DNA from: JANSYL01 sp963921255
GTDB lineage: Bacteria > Pseudomonadota > Alphaproteobacteria > Rhodobacterales > Rhodobacteraceae
Assembly (NCBI GenBank): GCA_963921255.3
Contig: CAWUEW020000002.1
Span: 1-64,000, forward strand
DNA: 64,000 nucleotides
Direction: 5' to 3'
In this document: in pieces, positions 49,411 through 58,770 of the stretch
Layout of the letters: each line of letters begins with the position of its first letter
How positions within the stretch are numbered: the first letter of the stretch is position 1
Notes under the pieces: model-generated
Seen by the model: the letters and a program-made list of their open reading frames with translations, nothing else
What the model was told of the DNA's origin: nothing
The model's database searches: none
Translations under genes and position numbers: made by a program

Positions 49411-50145
49411 TTAATCGTCGTCCTCGGCCGCATCCGCGGCGGGGGCGCCCCGGAAGCCCGTCGCAACGACAAACTTCTCGGAACTGTCCGACCGCGACGC
49501 GGGCGGCTTTACATTGGCGACGGTCTTGAAGCGCTGCTTGAGCAGCTGCTGCAAACTGCCTTCCGCCCCCCCGGCCAGAACCTTGGCCACGAAGGTGCCG
49601 CCGTCTTCCAGCACGTCGAAGGCCAGATCGGCCGCCGCTTCGCACAGCGCGATGATCCGCAAATGGTCGGTCTGTTTGTGCCCGGAGGCCGAGGCGGCCA
49701 TGTCGCTCATCACCACATCGGCCTTGCCGCCGAGCCACGCCTTCACCTTGTCGTCGGCGCCGTCTTCCATGAAATCCAGGACATGCAATTCGGCGCCGGG
49801 GATCGGTTCGACCTCCTGCAGGTCAACGCCCAGGACGCGACCCTGCCGCTTGCCCGAGCGCTCGCCCAAGGCATTCACGCGTTTGACGGCCACCTGGCTC
49901 CACCCGCCGGGGGCGCAGCCCAGATCGACCACGCGCGCGCCCGGCACCAGAAACCGGTACTTGTCGTCCAGCTCGAGGATCTTGAACGCCGCGCGCCCCC
50001 GATACCCGTCGCGTCGGGCCATTTGCACGTAGGGGTCGTTGAGTTGCCGTTCGAGCCAACGCGTCGAACTGAGCTTTCGGCCCCGCGCTGTCTTCACCCG
50101 CACGCGCAGATCGCGCTGGCCCCGGCCACTTGTCTTTTTTGCCAT
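49411..50145 (-). CDS. rlmE: 23S rRNA Um2552 2'-O-methyltransferase
   Basis: 244 residues from ATG 50145 (MAKKTSGRGQRDLRVRVKTA). SAM motif VVDLGCAPGGWSQVAVKR, DVVMSDMAASASGHKQTDHL, GGTFVAKVLAGG, and the K-D-K-E set of RrmJ/FtsJ. Acts on the ribosomal A-loop of 23S rRNA. Basic N-terminal and short acidic C-terminal extensions (AADAAEDDD) relative to E. coli. Confidence 0.95.
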   Translation of the reverse strand: MAKKTSGRGQRDLRVRVKTARGRKLSSTRWLERQLNDPYVQMARRDGYRGRAAFKILELDDKYRFLVPGARVVDLGCAPGGWSQVAVKRVNALGERSGKRQGRVLGVDLQEVEPIPGAELHVLDFMEDGADDKVKAWLGGKADVVMSDMAASASGHKQTDHLRIIALCEAAADLAFDVLEDGGTFVAKVLAGGAEGSLQQLLKQRFKTVANVKPPASRSDSSEKFVVATGFRGAPAADAAEDDD

Positions 50146-50281
50146 CGTTCCCTCAACGGATCGGTCGCCCTCGCAAAGGGCGTCCCAAAACACTTCTGTC
50201 GTCCAAACCTGCGCCGGCCATCCGGGTGCCGCGCCCCGCAGCGACGCGCGACGGGCCGCAGGCCCCCGCGCCCGCTGCGCC

Positions 50282-51418
50282 TTATTCGGCGGCCTGCGCA
50301 GCCTCGGCGGCGCGGGCCGCTTCAAGTTCCTCGGCCTTTTGCTCGACCTGCGCCACGATGTGATCCACCATCTGATCATTGGCAAGCTTATGGGCGATCT
50401 TGCCATCCAGATAGACCATGCCGGACCCTGCGCCGCCACCGGTGAAGCCCACATCGGTCATCAGCGCTTCGCCCGGTCCGTTCACGACACAGCCGATGAT
50501 GCTCAGGCTCATCGGGGTCTTGATATGCTCCAACCGCTTTTCCAGCACCTCGACCGTCTTGATGACATCGAACCCTTGCCGCGCACAGGAGGGGCAGGAG
50601 ATGATCTGCACCCCGCGATGGCGCAACCCAAGCGATTTGAGGATTTCGTAGCCGACCTTCACCTCTTCGACCGGATCGGCGCTGAGGGAGACGCGGATCG
50701 TGTCGCCAATGCCCATCCACAGCAGCATGCCCAGACCGATTGACGACTTGATTGTGCCCGAGGTCAGACCGCCGGCTTCGGTGATGCCAAGATGGATCGG
50801 GGCGTCGGTCGCTTCGGCCAGCCCCTGATAGGCCGCCGAGGCGAGAAAGACGTCCGAAGCCTTACAGCTGATCTTGAATTCGTGGAAATCGTTGTCCTGC
50901 AGGATCTTGATGTGGTCCAGCCCGCTTTCGATCATCGCTTCGGGGCACGGCTCGCCATATTTCTCCAGCAGATGCTTTTCCAGCGAGCCGGCGTTTACCC
51001 CGATCCGGATCGAACAATTGTGGTCGCGCGCGGCCTTGATCACTTCCTTGACTCGGCTTTCGTCCCCGATATTGCCCGGGTTGATGCGCAGGCACGCCGC
51101 CCCGGCTTCCGCCGCCTCGATCCCGCGTTTGTAGTGAAAGTGAATGTCCGCCACGATGGGCACGGGGCTTTCGGCCACGATCTCTTTCAGGGCCTTGGAG
51201 CTGTCCACGTCGGGCACCGACACGCGCACGATATCGGCCCCGGCCTCGGCGCAGGCCTGGACCTGCGCGATGGTCGCCTTCACATCTGTCGTCAGCGTGT
51301 TGGTCATGGTTTGCACGCTGATGGGGGCATCGCCACCGACCGGCACCGGACCCACATGGATCTGACGGCTTTCACGGCGCTCGATATTGCGCCAGGAACG
51401 GATCGGGTTGTGGGACAT
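50282..51418 (-). CDS. ispG: 4-hydroxy-3-methylbut-2-enyl diphosphate synthase
   Basis: 378 residues. N-terminal TIM-barrel (SVQTMTNTLTTDVKATIAQV, VRVSVPDVDSS, RINPGNIGDESRV) and the C-terminal [4Fe-4S] cysteines: SCPSCAR pair and IIGCVVNGPGEA. MEP-pathway isoprenoid synthesis, needing Fe-S clusters from the SUF system nearby. C-terminal Ala/Glu-rich tail is an extension. 90 bp after the RodZ-like gene. Confidence 0.97.
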   Translation of the reverse strand: MSHNPIRSWRNIERRESRQIHVGPVPVGGDAPISVQTMTNTLTTDVKATIAQVQACAEAGADIVRVSVPDVDSSKALKEIVAESPVPIVADIHFHYKRGIEAAEAGAACLRINPGNIGDESRVKEVIKAARDHNCSIRIGVNAGSLEKHLLEKYGEPCPEAMIESGLDHIKILQDNDFHEFKISCKASDVFLASAAYQGLAEATDAPIHLGITEAGGLTSGTIKSSIGLGMLLWMGIGDTIRVSLSADPVEEVKVGYEILKSLGLRHRGVQIISCPSCARQGFDVIKTVEVLEKRLEHIKTPMSLSIIGCVVNGPGEALMTDVGFTGGGAGSGMVYLDGKIAHKLANDQMVDHIVAQVEQKAEELEAARAAEAAQAAE

Positions 51419-51508
51419 CGTGCAGTCTTTCTCAGGGCCTACAGCCCAAGGCTGTATTCATTTCGCCTTAAGATAGACCTGTCGTGACCGCGGAACAACA
51501 CGCCCGCG

Positions 51509-52786
51509 TCACTCTTGTCCGGACCGCGCCTGCAAAACGAGGGCTGCGACCTCGGGGAGGTCCGGATCGCGCGTGGCATCGGCCATCGCGTAGGTGCTGG
51601 TCAGCGCGTCGGCCGACAGTTCGACATCGCGCACGGTCTCGGTGCCCGGGGCTGCCGGACCCAAGGTGACCCCATTGACCGCGAAGTAGAGCGAGCCCGC
51701 ATTGCCCGCGCGCAGCGTCGGCGCCACGTCAGAGGGGGCAAGGGCGTAACTGTCGCCCGCGTTCAACGTGCCTTCAAAAATGACCGTGCCGCGGGCCGAG
51801 GTGATGCGCACCCAGGACGGGCGGACAGCAAACACCAGAACCTCGTCCAGCGGCCCCGTCGTCACCTGAACATCGCTGGCCGCCGTCGCGGCCGACGCAA
51901 GCGCCGTCGTCGGGGCCAAGCCCGGCGCCTGGCGGGCTGCTTGCAAGCCGCCCAATGTGCCCACTTCGTCCGGGTCCAGCGTGGCCAAAGCGCCATCGCG
52001 CGGGGTCAGGACCGGCGCCTCGAGCGCTTGCGGGCGATAAAGCCGCTCCAACGCCTCGGGACCGGGCATGTTGATGTCGAATTCCTGTGCCACATCGAAT
52101 GCCCCTTCCGAGGCACCGGCAAGCGGATCGAGCTGCGCCAGGGGAACGGGGGCTTCGTCAATGGGCGCAATCTGGAGCCGCTGGATATCCTGCAGCACGG
52201 CCCAGGCGCCGTACCCGATGCCAACAACCAAGGCCACCAACACCGCGAAGGATCCGAGTGCGCCCGGCTCCACCCGCGACATCCAGCTTTCCGGACTGGG
52301 GGCAAAGGCCGTGCGGGACGACCGCATCACCTCGTTGGGGTCAAGCAGGCGCGGTGCGGCGCCGAAATCGCGTTTGGCCTGCTGTGCTTGGTGGGCTGAA
52401 AACCCGTGCACACCCTGAAAACCGGTTTCTTCGCAGAACCGGCGGAACGTCCATTCCGGGTCGATGCCGAGGTAGCGGGCGTAAGACCGGACATAGCCGG
52501 CGATGAAGCCGGGCGACGCGAAGGCCCCGACATCGCCATTCTCGATCGCGGCCACATAGGCCGCGCGAATCTTGAGTTCGCGTTCCACGTCCAGCAGGGA
52601 TTTTCCGAGGGTGGCGCGTTCGCCGCGCAGCAAGTCCCCCAAGGCGACATCGTGCATGTCATACCCTTGGAAGGCGTGCGGGTCGTCTCCGGTGTTGGCA
52701 GACACCAGGCGCCCATCCTGATCGTATTGGCCCATATCTTGGCCCATGCAGCCCTGCCCCATATTATTGCTTGTATCGACCCCCAA
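51509..52786 (-). CDS. RodZ-like HTH membrane protein (HTH_25/DUF4115)
   Basis: 425 residues: cytoplasmic HTH_25 (about 48-115, LGDLLRGERATLGKSLLDVE, FIAGYVRSYARYLGIDPEW), one membrane helix (about 177-197, ALGSFAVLVALVVGIGYGAW), a long Ala/Pro linker, and a periplasmic DUF4115 domain (about 315-400, VRPSWVRITSARGTVIFEGT). RodZ links MreB to the cell-wall elongation machinery. Adjacent to ispG, as in many proteobacteria. The extra C-terminal tail has no match that I know. Confidence 0.88.
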   Translation of the reverse strand: MGVDTSNNMGQGCMGQDMGQYDQDGRLVSANTGDDPHAFQGYDMHDVALGDLLRGERATLGKSLLDVERELKIRAAYVAAIENGDVGAFASPGFIAGYVRSYARYLGIDPEWTFRRFCEETGFQGVHGFSAHQAQQAKRDFGAAPRLLDPNEVMRSSRTAFAPSPESWMSRVEPGALGSFAVLVALVVGIGYGAWAVLQDIQRLQIAPIDEAPVPLAQLDPLAGASEGAFDVAQEFDINMPGPEALERLYRPQALEAPVLTPRDGALATLDPDEVGTLGGLQAARQAPGLAPTTALASAATAASDVQVTTGPLDEVLVFAVRPSWVRITSARGTVIFEGTLNAGDSYALAPSDVAPTLRAGNAGSLYFAVNGVTLGPAAPGTETVRDVELSADALTSTYAMADATRDPDLPEVAALVLQARSGQE

Positions 52787-52909
52787 TATATCGCGAGTCG
52801 CCCAAGGCCTTTGGCAAGATGTTACCCTAATACCAGGTGATTCCCCAAACCCCCTGTGTCCGAGGTTCAGTTAGCATGGGAATTGGGGGTGTTGCACCCG
52901 CAGAAAGCG

Positions 52910-54133
52910 CTAGGCCGACAACTCGGCACGATTCAGCGCACAGTGGCTCCAAAGCGCGTCCATTGCGCCCACAAGATGATCAATCATCTTGGGGTCATGC
53001 ACCGGCGATGGGGTAAACCGCAGCCGTTCTGTGCCGCGCGGGACAGTCGGGAAATTGATCGGCTGCACGTAGATCCCGAAATCGCTCAGCAGCATGTCCG
53101 AAATCGCCTTGGTGTGGATCGGATCGCCCACGATAACCGGAACGATGTGGCTTCCATGGTCAATGATCGGAAGGCCCAACCCCTTCAGGCGCAGCTTGAG
53201 CACCTTGGCACGTTCCTGATGCAGGTCACGCAGCGCCTGATCGGTCTTCAGATGCGCGACCGAGGCCGCGGCCCCGGCGGCCACGACGGGCGGGATGGAC
53301 GTGGTGAAGATGAAGCCCGGCGCATAGGACCGGACTGCGTCACACATCTTGGCCGAGGCCGCGATGTAGCCCCCCATCACGCCAAAGGCTTTGCCCAGGG
53401 TGCCATTGATGATGTCGATGCGATGGGCCAGTCCCTGTGCTTCGGTCACGCCGCCACCGCGGGCGCCGTACATGCCGACCGCATGAACCTCGTCGATGTA
53501 AGTCAGCGCACCGAATTCGTCCGCGATATCGCAAATCTCTTTGATCGGGCCGAAATCGCCATCCATCGAGTAGACGGATTCGAACGCGATCAACTTCGGC
53601 GCAGCCGGATCGTCGGCCGCAAGCTTGGCGCGCAGATCGTCCAGATCATTATGCTTGAAGATCCGTTTGGCCCCACCGTTGCGGCGGATGCCTTCGATCA
53701 TCGACGCATGGTTGAGGTTGTCGGAGTAGATGATGAGGCCCGGGAAAAGCTTGGGCAGCGTGGACAGGGTCGCGTCATTCGCGATGTAGGCGGAGGTGAA
53801 GACAAGCGCGGCTTCCTTGCCATGCAGGTCGGCCAGCTCGGCCTCAAGCCGCTTGTGATACACGGTCGTGCCGGAGATGTTCCGTGTGCCGCCAGAACCG
53901 GCACCCGTTGCATCCAACGCATCATGCATCGCATCCAGAACGACGGGGTGCTGCCCCATGCCCAGGTAGTCGTTGCCACACCATACAGTGATATCCTGTT
54001 TGGTGCCGTCCGGTTTGTTCCAGACAGCGTGGGGAAACTGACCCTGCTTGCGCTCGATGTCGATGAAGGTCCGGTACCGGCCTTCTTCGTGCAGGTTGCG
54101 GATCGCTGTGTCGAGCGCGGTGTCGTAGTTCAC
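52910..54133 (-). CDS. hemA: 5-aminolevulinate synthase
   Basis: 407 residues from GTG 54131-54133 (NYDTALDTAIRNLHEEGRYR), with GGGAGA 7 nt upstream; length equals that of known rhodobacterial HemA. PLP lysine in INGTLGKAFGVMGGYIAAS, CGNDYLGMGQHP and GTRNISGT substrate motifs. Condenses glycine and succinyl-CoA, the first step of tetrapyrrole synthesis (heme, bacteriochlorophyll, B12). An FNR-type box 152 bp upstream suggests oxygen control. Confidence 0.97.
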   Translation of the reverse strand: MNYDTALDTAIRNLHEEGRYRTFIDIERKQGQFPHAVWNKPDGTKQDITVWCGNDYLGMGQHPVVLDAMHDALDATGAGSGGTRNISGTTVYHKRLEAELADLHGKEAALVFTSAYIANDATLSTLPKLFPGLIIYSDNLNHASMIEGIRRNGGAKRIFKHNDLDDLRAKLAADDPAAPKLIAFESVYSMDGDFGPIKEICDIADEFGALTYIDEVHAVGMYGARGGGVTEAQGLAHRIDIINGTLGKAFGVMGGYIAASAKMCDAVRSYAPGFIFTTSIPPVVAAGAAASVAHLKTDQALRDLHQERAKVLKLRLKGLGLPIIDHGSHIVPVIVGDPIHTKAISDMLLSDFGIYVQPINFPTVPRGTERLRFTPSPVHDPKMIDHLVGAMDALWSHCALNRAELSA

Positions 54134-54284
54134 TGGCAGTCTCCCTTCGGGGCCCCCGGTCCGGGCGCCCAAGACGCTGGCTTATCTCCGGGCCGGTCTT
54201 GGACAAGGTCCGGTCGCAGCCGTAGGCGGTAGGTAGGGGGCAGCCCCCATTTAGGCCAAGTTACAAATTGACGCGCGGCCGACT

Positions 54285-54298
54285 TTGACTTGGATCAA
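54285..54298. promoter_or_regulatory. FNR/FnrL-type box upstream of hemA
   Basis: TTGAC-TTGG-ATCAA, one mismatch from the consensus TTGAT-N4-ATCAA. Located 152 bp upstream of the hemA start. In Rhodobacter sphaeroides, hemA is known to be activated by FnrL from a distal promoter. It could also act on the gene that ends at 54316, but that lies downstream of that gene's stop. Confidence 0.72.
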
Positions 54299-54315
54299 CT
54301 GGATGTCAGGGGGAG

Positions 54316-54873
54316 CTAGCCTTCGACGACGATCCGGCAATCCTCGGCCCCGCAGGCGGCCAACGCGGCGTCCCGGCCTTCGCCGACACCCCATTGTCCG
54401 GTCGCATCGCTGATGGCCATCGCACGGCTGCGTCTGGGCAGACTGCGATACTCGGCGCGCAAGGCCGCGGCCGCCTCGGTCGACAGCTGCAGGGACCGGC
54501 CCGGCTCCCACCCCTCGGGGCGGATGACAAGGACCACAACGCAGCCCTCGCCGCAGGCGTCCGAGGCCGCCGCCGACGCGCTGTCGACATCGTGGTAATT
54601 TGCCGCCAGCGACGTCCGCTCTGAGGCGAGGCCGGCCGCCGGATCAATCGCCATCGCCCCGTAATAGGGTTGCGGCTGGATCTGATTCAGCTGGTTCAGG
54701 GTCGCGATATCGACCGGTGACAGATCTTCATGGGGGATCACCTCCCATTCGATCGCGCCGCGCTCGGCAAAGACCAGATTGCGCGCCTCCCGCAGATTGG
54801 GAAGCTCTTGCGCCGAAGCGCCGGTAAAGCCGATGGCCGACAAGGTCAGACCAGCCAAAATTCCACGTAACAT
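54316..54873 (-). CDS. Secreted protein with paired cysteines
   Basis: 185 residues from ATG 54873: signal peptide MLRGILAGLTLSAIGFTGAS with AQE cleavage. Mature part has an N-terminal helix, a conserved IQPQPYYGAMAIDPAAG segment, and two Cys pairs (DACGEGC and AACGAEDC), probably disulfides. The C-terminus resembles DUF4189-like repeats (ALAACGAEDCRIV). Function unknown; periplasmic. Confidence 0.75.
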   Translation of the reverse strand: MLRGILAGLTLSAIGFTGASAQELPNLREARNLVFAERGAIEWEVIPHEDLSPVDIATLNQLNQIQPQPYYGAMAIDPAAGLASERTSLAANYHDVDSASAAASDACGEGCVVVLVIRPEGWEPGRSLQLSTEAAAALRAEYRSLPRRSRAMAISDATGQWGVGEGRDAALAACGAEDCRIVVEG

Positions 54874-55044
54874 GCCGTCTCCCACAGCTAAGCAGGTCCC
54901 AAATGGCGACATAGCGCAGGCGTTCCCTTGGCTCAACTGTGCTGATTTGCCGGGGCCTTCACCATTTCGCGGGTGGCTGGACACGCCGGGTGCGGGCAGT
55001 AAGGTCGCCGCACCACATACCACCCAAACCAGACGGAGCTTTTG

Positions 55045-56424
55045 ATGTCCCTCGACGCTGTACTTGCCCGGATCGACGCCGACATGCCGGCCGCCTTGGA
55101 TCGGCTTTTCGATCTACTGCGGATCCCCTCGATCTCGACCGACCCTGCGTTCGACGGTGACGTGGCCCGCGCCGCAGATTGGCTGGTGAAAGACCTTGAA
55201 AGCCTGGGGTTTGACGCATCGGCCCGCGCCACCGCGGGGCATCCGATTGTAGTTGGACATATCGACGGACCCGGACCCCACATTCTGTTCTATGGCCATT
55301 ACGACGTGCAACCCGTCGACCCGCTGGAGCTTTGGGATCGGGATCCGTTTGACCCAGAGCTTCAGACCGTCGGCAAGAAACAAGTGATCCGCGGTCGCGG
55401 CACCTGCGACGACAAGGGCCAGTTGATGACCTTTGTCGAGGCGATGCGGGCGATGAAGGCCGAGACCGGATCCCTGCCCTGCAAGATCACCGTGTTCTTC
55501 GAGGGTGAAGAAGAATCGGGGTCGCCATCGTTGATTCCGTTCCTTCAGGACAATGCAGAAGAGTTGAAGGCGGATCTGGCGCTGATCTGCGACACCGGTT
55601 TGTTTGCGCCGGGTGTCCCGGCGATCACCACGCAGCTGCGCGGGCTTTTGGGGGAAGAGATCACCATCACTGGTCCCGACATCGACCTTCATTCGGGCGG
55701 CTACGGCGGGATGGCCATGAACCCGATCCGCGTGCTGACGCGGATCCTAGGCGGTTTGCACGATGAAACCGGACGCGTGCAGGTGCCTGGCTTCTATGAC
55801 GATGTCGAAGAGTTGCCCGAGGATTTGGCCGCACAATGGGCGGGCTTGGGCTTTGACGAGGCCGGGTTTCTCAATGCTGTTGGCCTCGCAGACCCGGCCG
55901 GAGAAACGGGCCGCACGGGGTTGGAACGTCTTTGGTCGCGGCCAACCGGCGAGATCAACGGCATCACCGGTGGCTATACCGGTGCGGGGTTCAAGACGGT
56001 GCTGCCGTCCAAAGCCTCGGCCAAGGTCAGCTTCCGGTTGGTGGCCAGCCAGGACCCCCTGAAGCTGCGCGACAGCTTCCGCGCCTGGGTGCGCGCCCAA
56101 GTGCCATCGGATTGCAAGGTCACATTCGAGGATCACGGCGCATCGCCCGCCAGCCGGATGGACACGTCGCATCCTGCGTTTGAAATCGCCCGCCAGGCCC
56201 TCAGCCAGGAATGGCCGAACGAGGCCGCCTTTATTGGCGCCGGCGGCTCGATCCCGGTGGCCGGGTATTTCAAGGACATCCTCGGGATGGACTCGATGCT
56301 GGCCGGGTTTGGCAACGACGACGACGCCATCCACAGCCCGAATGAGAAATACGATCTGGAAAGCTTCCATCGCGGCACGCGCTCGTGGGCGCGCATCCTG
56401 CACGGGATCGCGAAGGGCGCCTAA
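55045..56424 (+). CDS. M20-family metallopeptidase (dipeptidase-like)
   Basis: 459 residues from ATG 55045 (GGAG upstream). Zinc-ligand motifs GHYDVQPVDPLELW, GRGTCDDKGQLMTFVEA, and EGEEESGSPSL, plus HSGGYGG in the lid domain and GGSIPVAGYFKDILGMD late in the chain. Cytosolic M20 dipeptidase/carnosinase-like enzyme. Convergent with the MATE gene (4-bp overlap of stops). Confidence 0.93.
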   Translation: MSLDAVLARIDADMPAALDRLFDLLRIPSISTDPAFDGDVARAADWLVKDLESLGFDASARATAGHPIVVGHIDGPGPHILFYGHYDVQPVDPLELWDRDPFDPELQTVGKKQVIRGRGTCDDKGQLMTFVEAMRAMKAETGSLPCKITVFFEGEEESGSPSLIPFLQDNAEELKADLALICDTGLFAPGVPAITTQLRGLLGEEITITGPDIDLHSGGYGGMAMNPIRVLTRILGGLHDETGRVQVPGFYDDVEELPEDLAAQWAGLGFDEAGFLNAVGLADPAGETGRTGLERLWSRPTGEINGITGGYTGAGFKTVLPSKASAKVSFRLVASQDPLKLRDSFRAWVRAQVPSDCKVTFEDHGASPASRMDTSHPAFEIARQALSQEWPNEAAFIGAGGSIPVAGYFKDILGMDSMLAGFGNDDDAIHSPNEKYDLESFHRGTRSWARILHGIAKGA

Positions 56425-57788
56425 GTCGGCTCATCCGCTGGCGCGGGTACCCGTGCGGGCCCGCGCCAGAACCGCGTCATCATCGCCATACCAGCCAGCG
56501 CAAGACCAACGACCAGCCCCAACCAGATGCCCGGTCCGCCCAGACCAAGCGGGAAGCCGAACAGATAGGCACAGGGCAACCCGATCAGCCAATACGCAAT
56601 CACCGCGTAGATCATCGGAACCCGCGTGTCCTGCACACCGCGCAGCAGGCCAAGGGCCATCACCTGCGCCGCATCGGCCAGTTGGAACAGGGCGGCAACG
56701 AACAACAGACTTGTGCCGATCGCGATGATCTGCGGGCGGAGCGGATCGGTCGGGTCGACAAACAGTCCGATCAGTGTCTCTGGGAACACGACGAACGCAA
56801 ACACCGTCAGCGCCACCATCACACCCGACCACAAAAGCGCAGCCGCCGCGGCAAGGCGCAAGGCCGGTCGGTCCGTTTTGCCCCAGGCTTGGCCGGCCCG
56901 CACCGTCGCCGCCTGGCTCAGGCCGATATGCACCATGAAGGTGGTCGAGGCGATCTGGATCGCGATGCCGTGGGCCGCCAGTTCCAACTCGCCAATCCAG
57001 CCCATCATGATCAGCGTTGCCATGAACAGGCCGGTCTCCGCCAACAAGGTGAGCGCGATGGGCCAGCCAAGGCGGAACACCTCCCACATCGCCCCCCAGT
57101 CCGGCCGCCAGAACCGCGCAAACAAGGTGTCAGAGCGCAGATCCTGCGCCCGGGCCGCATAGAGCGCGAGGATCAGGCAGATCAACGTGTGGGTGCCGAA
57201 GGAGGCAAGGGCCGCCCCCTGGATGCCAAGCTCGGGCGCGCCCAGATTGCCGAAGATGAACACCCAATTGAGGCCGGCGTTCAAGGCCGCCCCTGCCAGC
57301 GTCGCGTAAAGCACGATCCGGGCATGTTCCAAGGCCGACAGGTGGCTGCGCAGCACGATCAGCAAGACCGCCGGCGCTATACCCCACCCCTTGATCCGCA
57401 AATAGGTCTGGCCGTCCGCAGCCACCTGATCCGCCTGACCAAGGGCTTGAAAGATGGGACCGGACCACCAGAACAGCGGCATCACCAGCACGGCAAATGC
57501 AATCCCAATCCACAATCCCATCCGGGTCACACGCCGCACCTGGCGCCGGTCACCATTGGTCGCCGCCGCAGCCACCATGGGCATGACGGCAAGGCCGAAG
57601 CCCATGCCCAGGATCAGAATGACGTGGAAATAGCTGGCGCCGAGCGCGACGGCCGCCAACTCGGCCACCCCGTACCAGCCCATCATCACGGTATCGGTCA
57701 GGCTGATCGCCGCTTGCGCCAGCATGCTGCCGATCAACGGCAAACCAAGCGACAGGGTCGCCCGCAGATGATGGCTGAAGGTGGACAT
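56421..57788 (-). CDS. MATE-family efflux transporter (NorM-like)
   Basis: 455 residues with twelve predicted membrane segments in two six-helix halves. Conserved LPLIGSMLAQAAISLTDTVM with the Asp of helix 1, GWGIAPAVLLIVLRSHLSAL, and QAATVRAGQAWGKTDRPALR in the second half. Na+- or H+-driven export of cationic drugs; substrate unknown. Confidence 0.93.
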   Translation of the reverse strand: MSTFSHHLRATLSLGLPLIGSMLAQAAISLTDTVMMGWYGVAELAAVALGASYFHVILILGMGFGLAVMPMVAAAATNGDRRQVRRVTRMGLWIGIAFAVLVMPLFWWSGPIFQALGQADQVAADGQTYLRIKGWGIAPAVLLIVLRSHLSALEHARIVLYATLAGAALNAGLNWVFIFGNLGAPELGIQGAALASFGTHTLICLILALYAARAQDLRSDTLFARFWRPDWGAMWEVFRLGWPIALTLLAETGLFMATLIMMGWIGELELAAHGIAIQIASTTFMVHIGLSQAATVRAGQAWGKTDRPALRLAAAAALLWSGVMVALTVFAFVVFPETLIGLFVDPTDPLRPQIIAIGTSLLFVAALFQLADAAQVMALGLLRGVQDTRVPMIYAVIAYWLIGLPCAYLFGFPLGLGGPGIWLGLVVGLALAGMAMMTRFWRGPARVPAPADEPT

Positions 57789-57837
57789 ATGCCGCCCTTA
57801 GACCCGGGCGAAGGCCCGGACAAGGGGCGTTGCGCGA

Positions 57838-58770
57838 TTATATCAGGCGCAGCGCAAACTGGCCCGCGACCACGGTCACGACCAGACCCACCGCGATCTC
57901 GAGGATCGGTTGCGCCCGCGCCAGCGCGGCATTGTCCGCAAGCCCCATCAGCGCGCCGCGGCGCAGGCCCACGGCGGACACGGCCACCGCGATGGTCACG
58001 CTGGCGGTGCCAAGCGCCATCGCAAATGTGCCCGCCACCCCGGCCCAGAAAATGCCCATCTGGGCGGTCAGGATCAGCAGGAACAGCGCGCCCGTACAGG
58101 GGCGCACCGCAACCGCGCCGATCAGGGCCGCTAATTCGCGCCAGTTCTGCGCGTTGGCCACGGCCTCGGGGGACGGCGCGTGGACATGCCCGCACGTGTC
58201 GCACACTCCGTCCGAGCCATGCTCGTGGTCATGGGGGTGTGCGTGGCCATGGTCATGCGCGCTTGAAGTCTCGCGCGCCAAGGCCCGCAGCCCGCGCAGT
58301 CCCCGCACCACCAGCCAAAGACCAATCGCCGCGATGGCCGCAAAGCTTAGCGGGGCAAAGACGTCTTCGGCCAGGCCGGTGACCTCTGTGCGGCTCCAAT
58401 TCCACAGGAGCAAGCCAAGCCCCACCAGCAAGATCGCCGTTGCCCCTTGCGCCAGCGACGACAGCAGCGCCACCAGAGACAGTTTGGCCGCGCCCACGTC
58501 GGCCGCCGCGCCGTACCCGCCAATCAACAGCTTTCCGTGCCCCGGGCCGACAGCATGAAAGAACCCATATCCGAAACACACCGTCAGCAAAGCGATCAGG
58601 GCTGCTGGTTCACCGCTCCGAAGCGCGCGCAGCCCGCGGGCCATCGCATTTTGTGCATCGCGCTGCCCCTCAAGCGCCCACTGCTGCACCACCTGATCCG
58701 CCCCGCTCCAGTATAGCGCGACGAGGCCGCCAACGATCAGAACGCTCAGGAGGGCAATCAATCGGGGCAT
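57838..58770 (-). CDS. NicO-family nickel/cobalt exporter
   Basis: 310 residues, six to eight membrane segments. Helix 1 region has FHAVGPGHGKLLIGGYG (the H-x4-D/G-H family motif), a His-rich cytoplasmic loop HDHGHAHPHDHEHGSD (about 176-191) plus C-x2-C-x-H, and ALIGAVAVRPCTGALFLLIL. Pairs with the DUF1007 gene, which overlaps by 13 bp. Likely exports Ni2+ or Co2+, or handles zinc. Confidence 0.88.
   Translation of the reverse strand: MPRLIALLSVLIVGGLVALYWSGADQVVQQWALEGQRDAQNAMARGLRALRSGEPAALIALLTVCFGYGFFHAVGPGHGKLLIGGYGAAADVGAAKLSLVALLSSLAQGATAILLVGLGLLLWNWSRTEVTGLAEDVFAPLSFAAIAAIGLWLVVRGLRGLRALARETSSAHDHGHAHPHDHEHGSDGVCDTCGHVHAPSPEAVANAQNWRELAALIGAVAVRPCTGALFLLILTAQMGIFWAGVAGTFAMALGTASVTIAVAVSAVGLRRGALMGLADNAALARAQPILEIAVGLVVTVVAGQFALRLI

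Noticed and set aside
46638..49529. 963-codon open frame opposite rsmB and guaB
   Set aside because: Spans two real opposite-strand genes and their gap; Arg/His/Pro-rich translation with no motif.
56385..58382. 665-codon open frame opposite the MATE and NicO genes
   Set aside because: Antisense to clear membrane transporter genes; translation lacks any fold signature.
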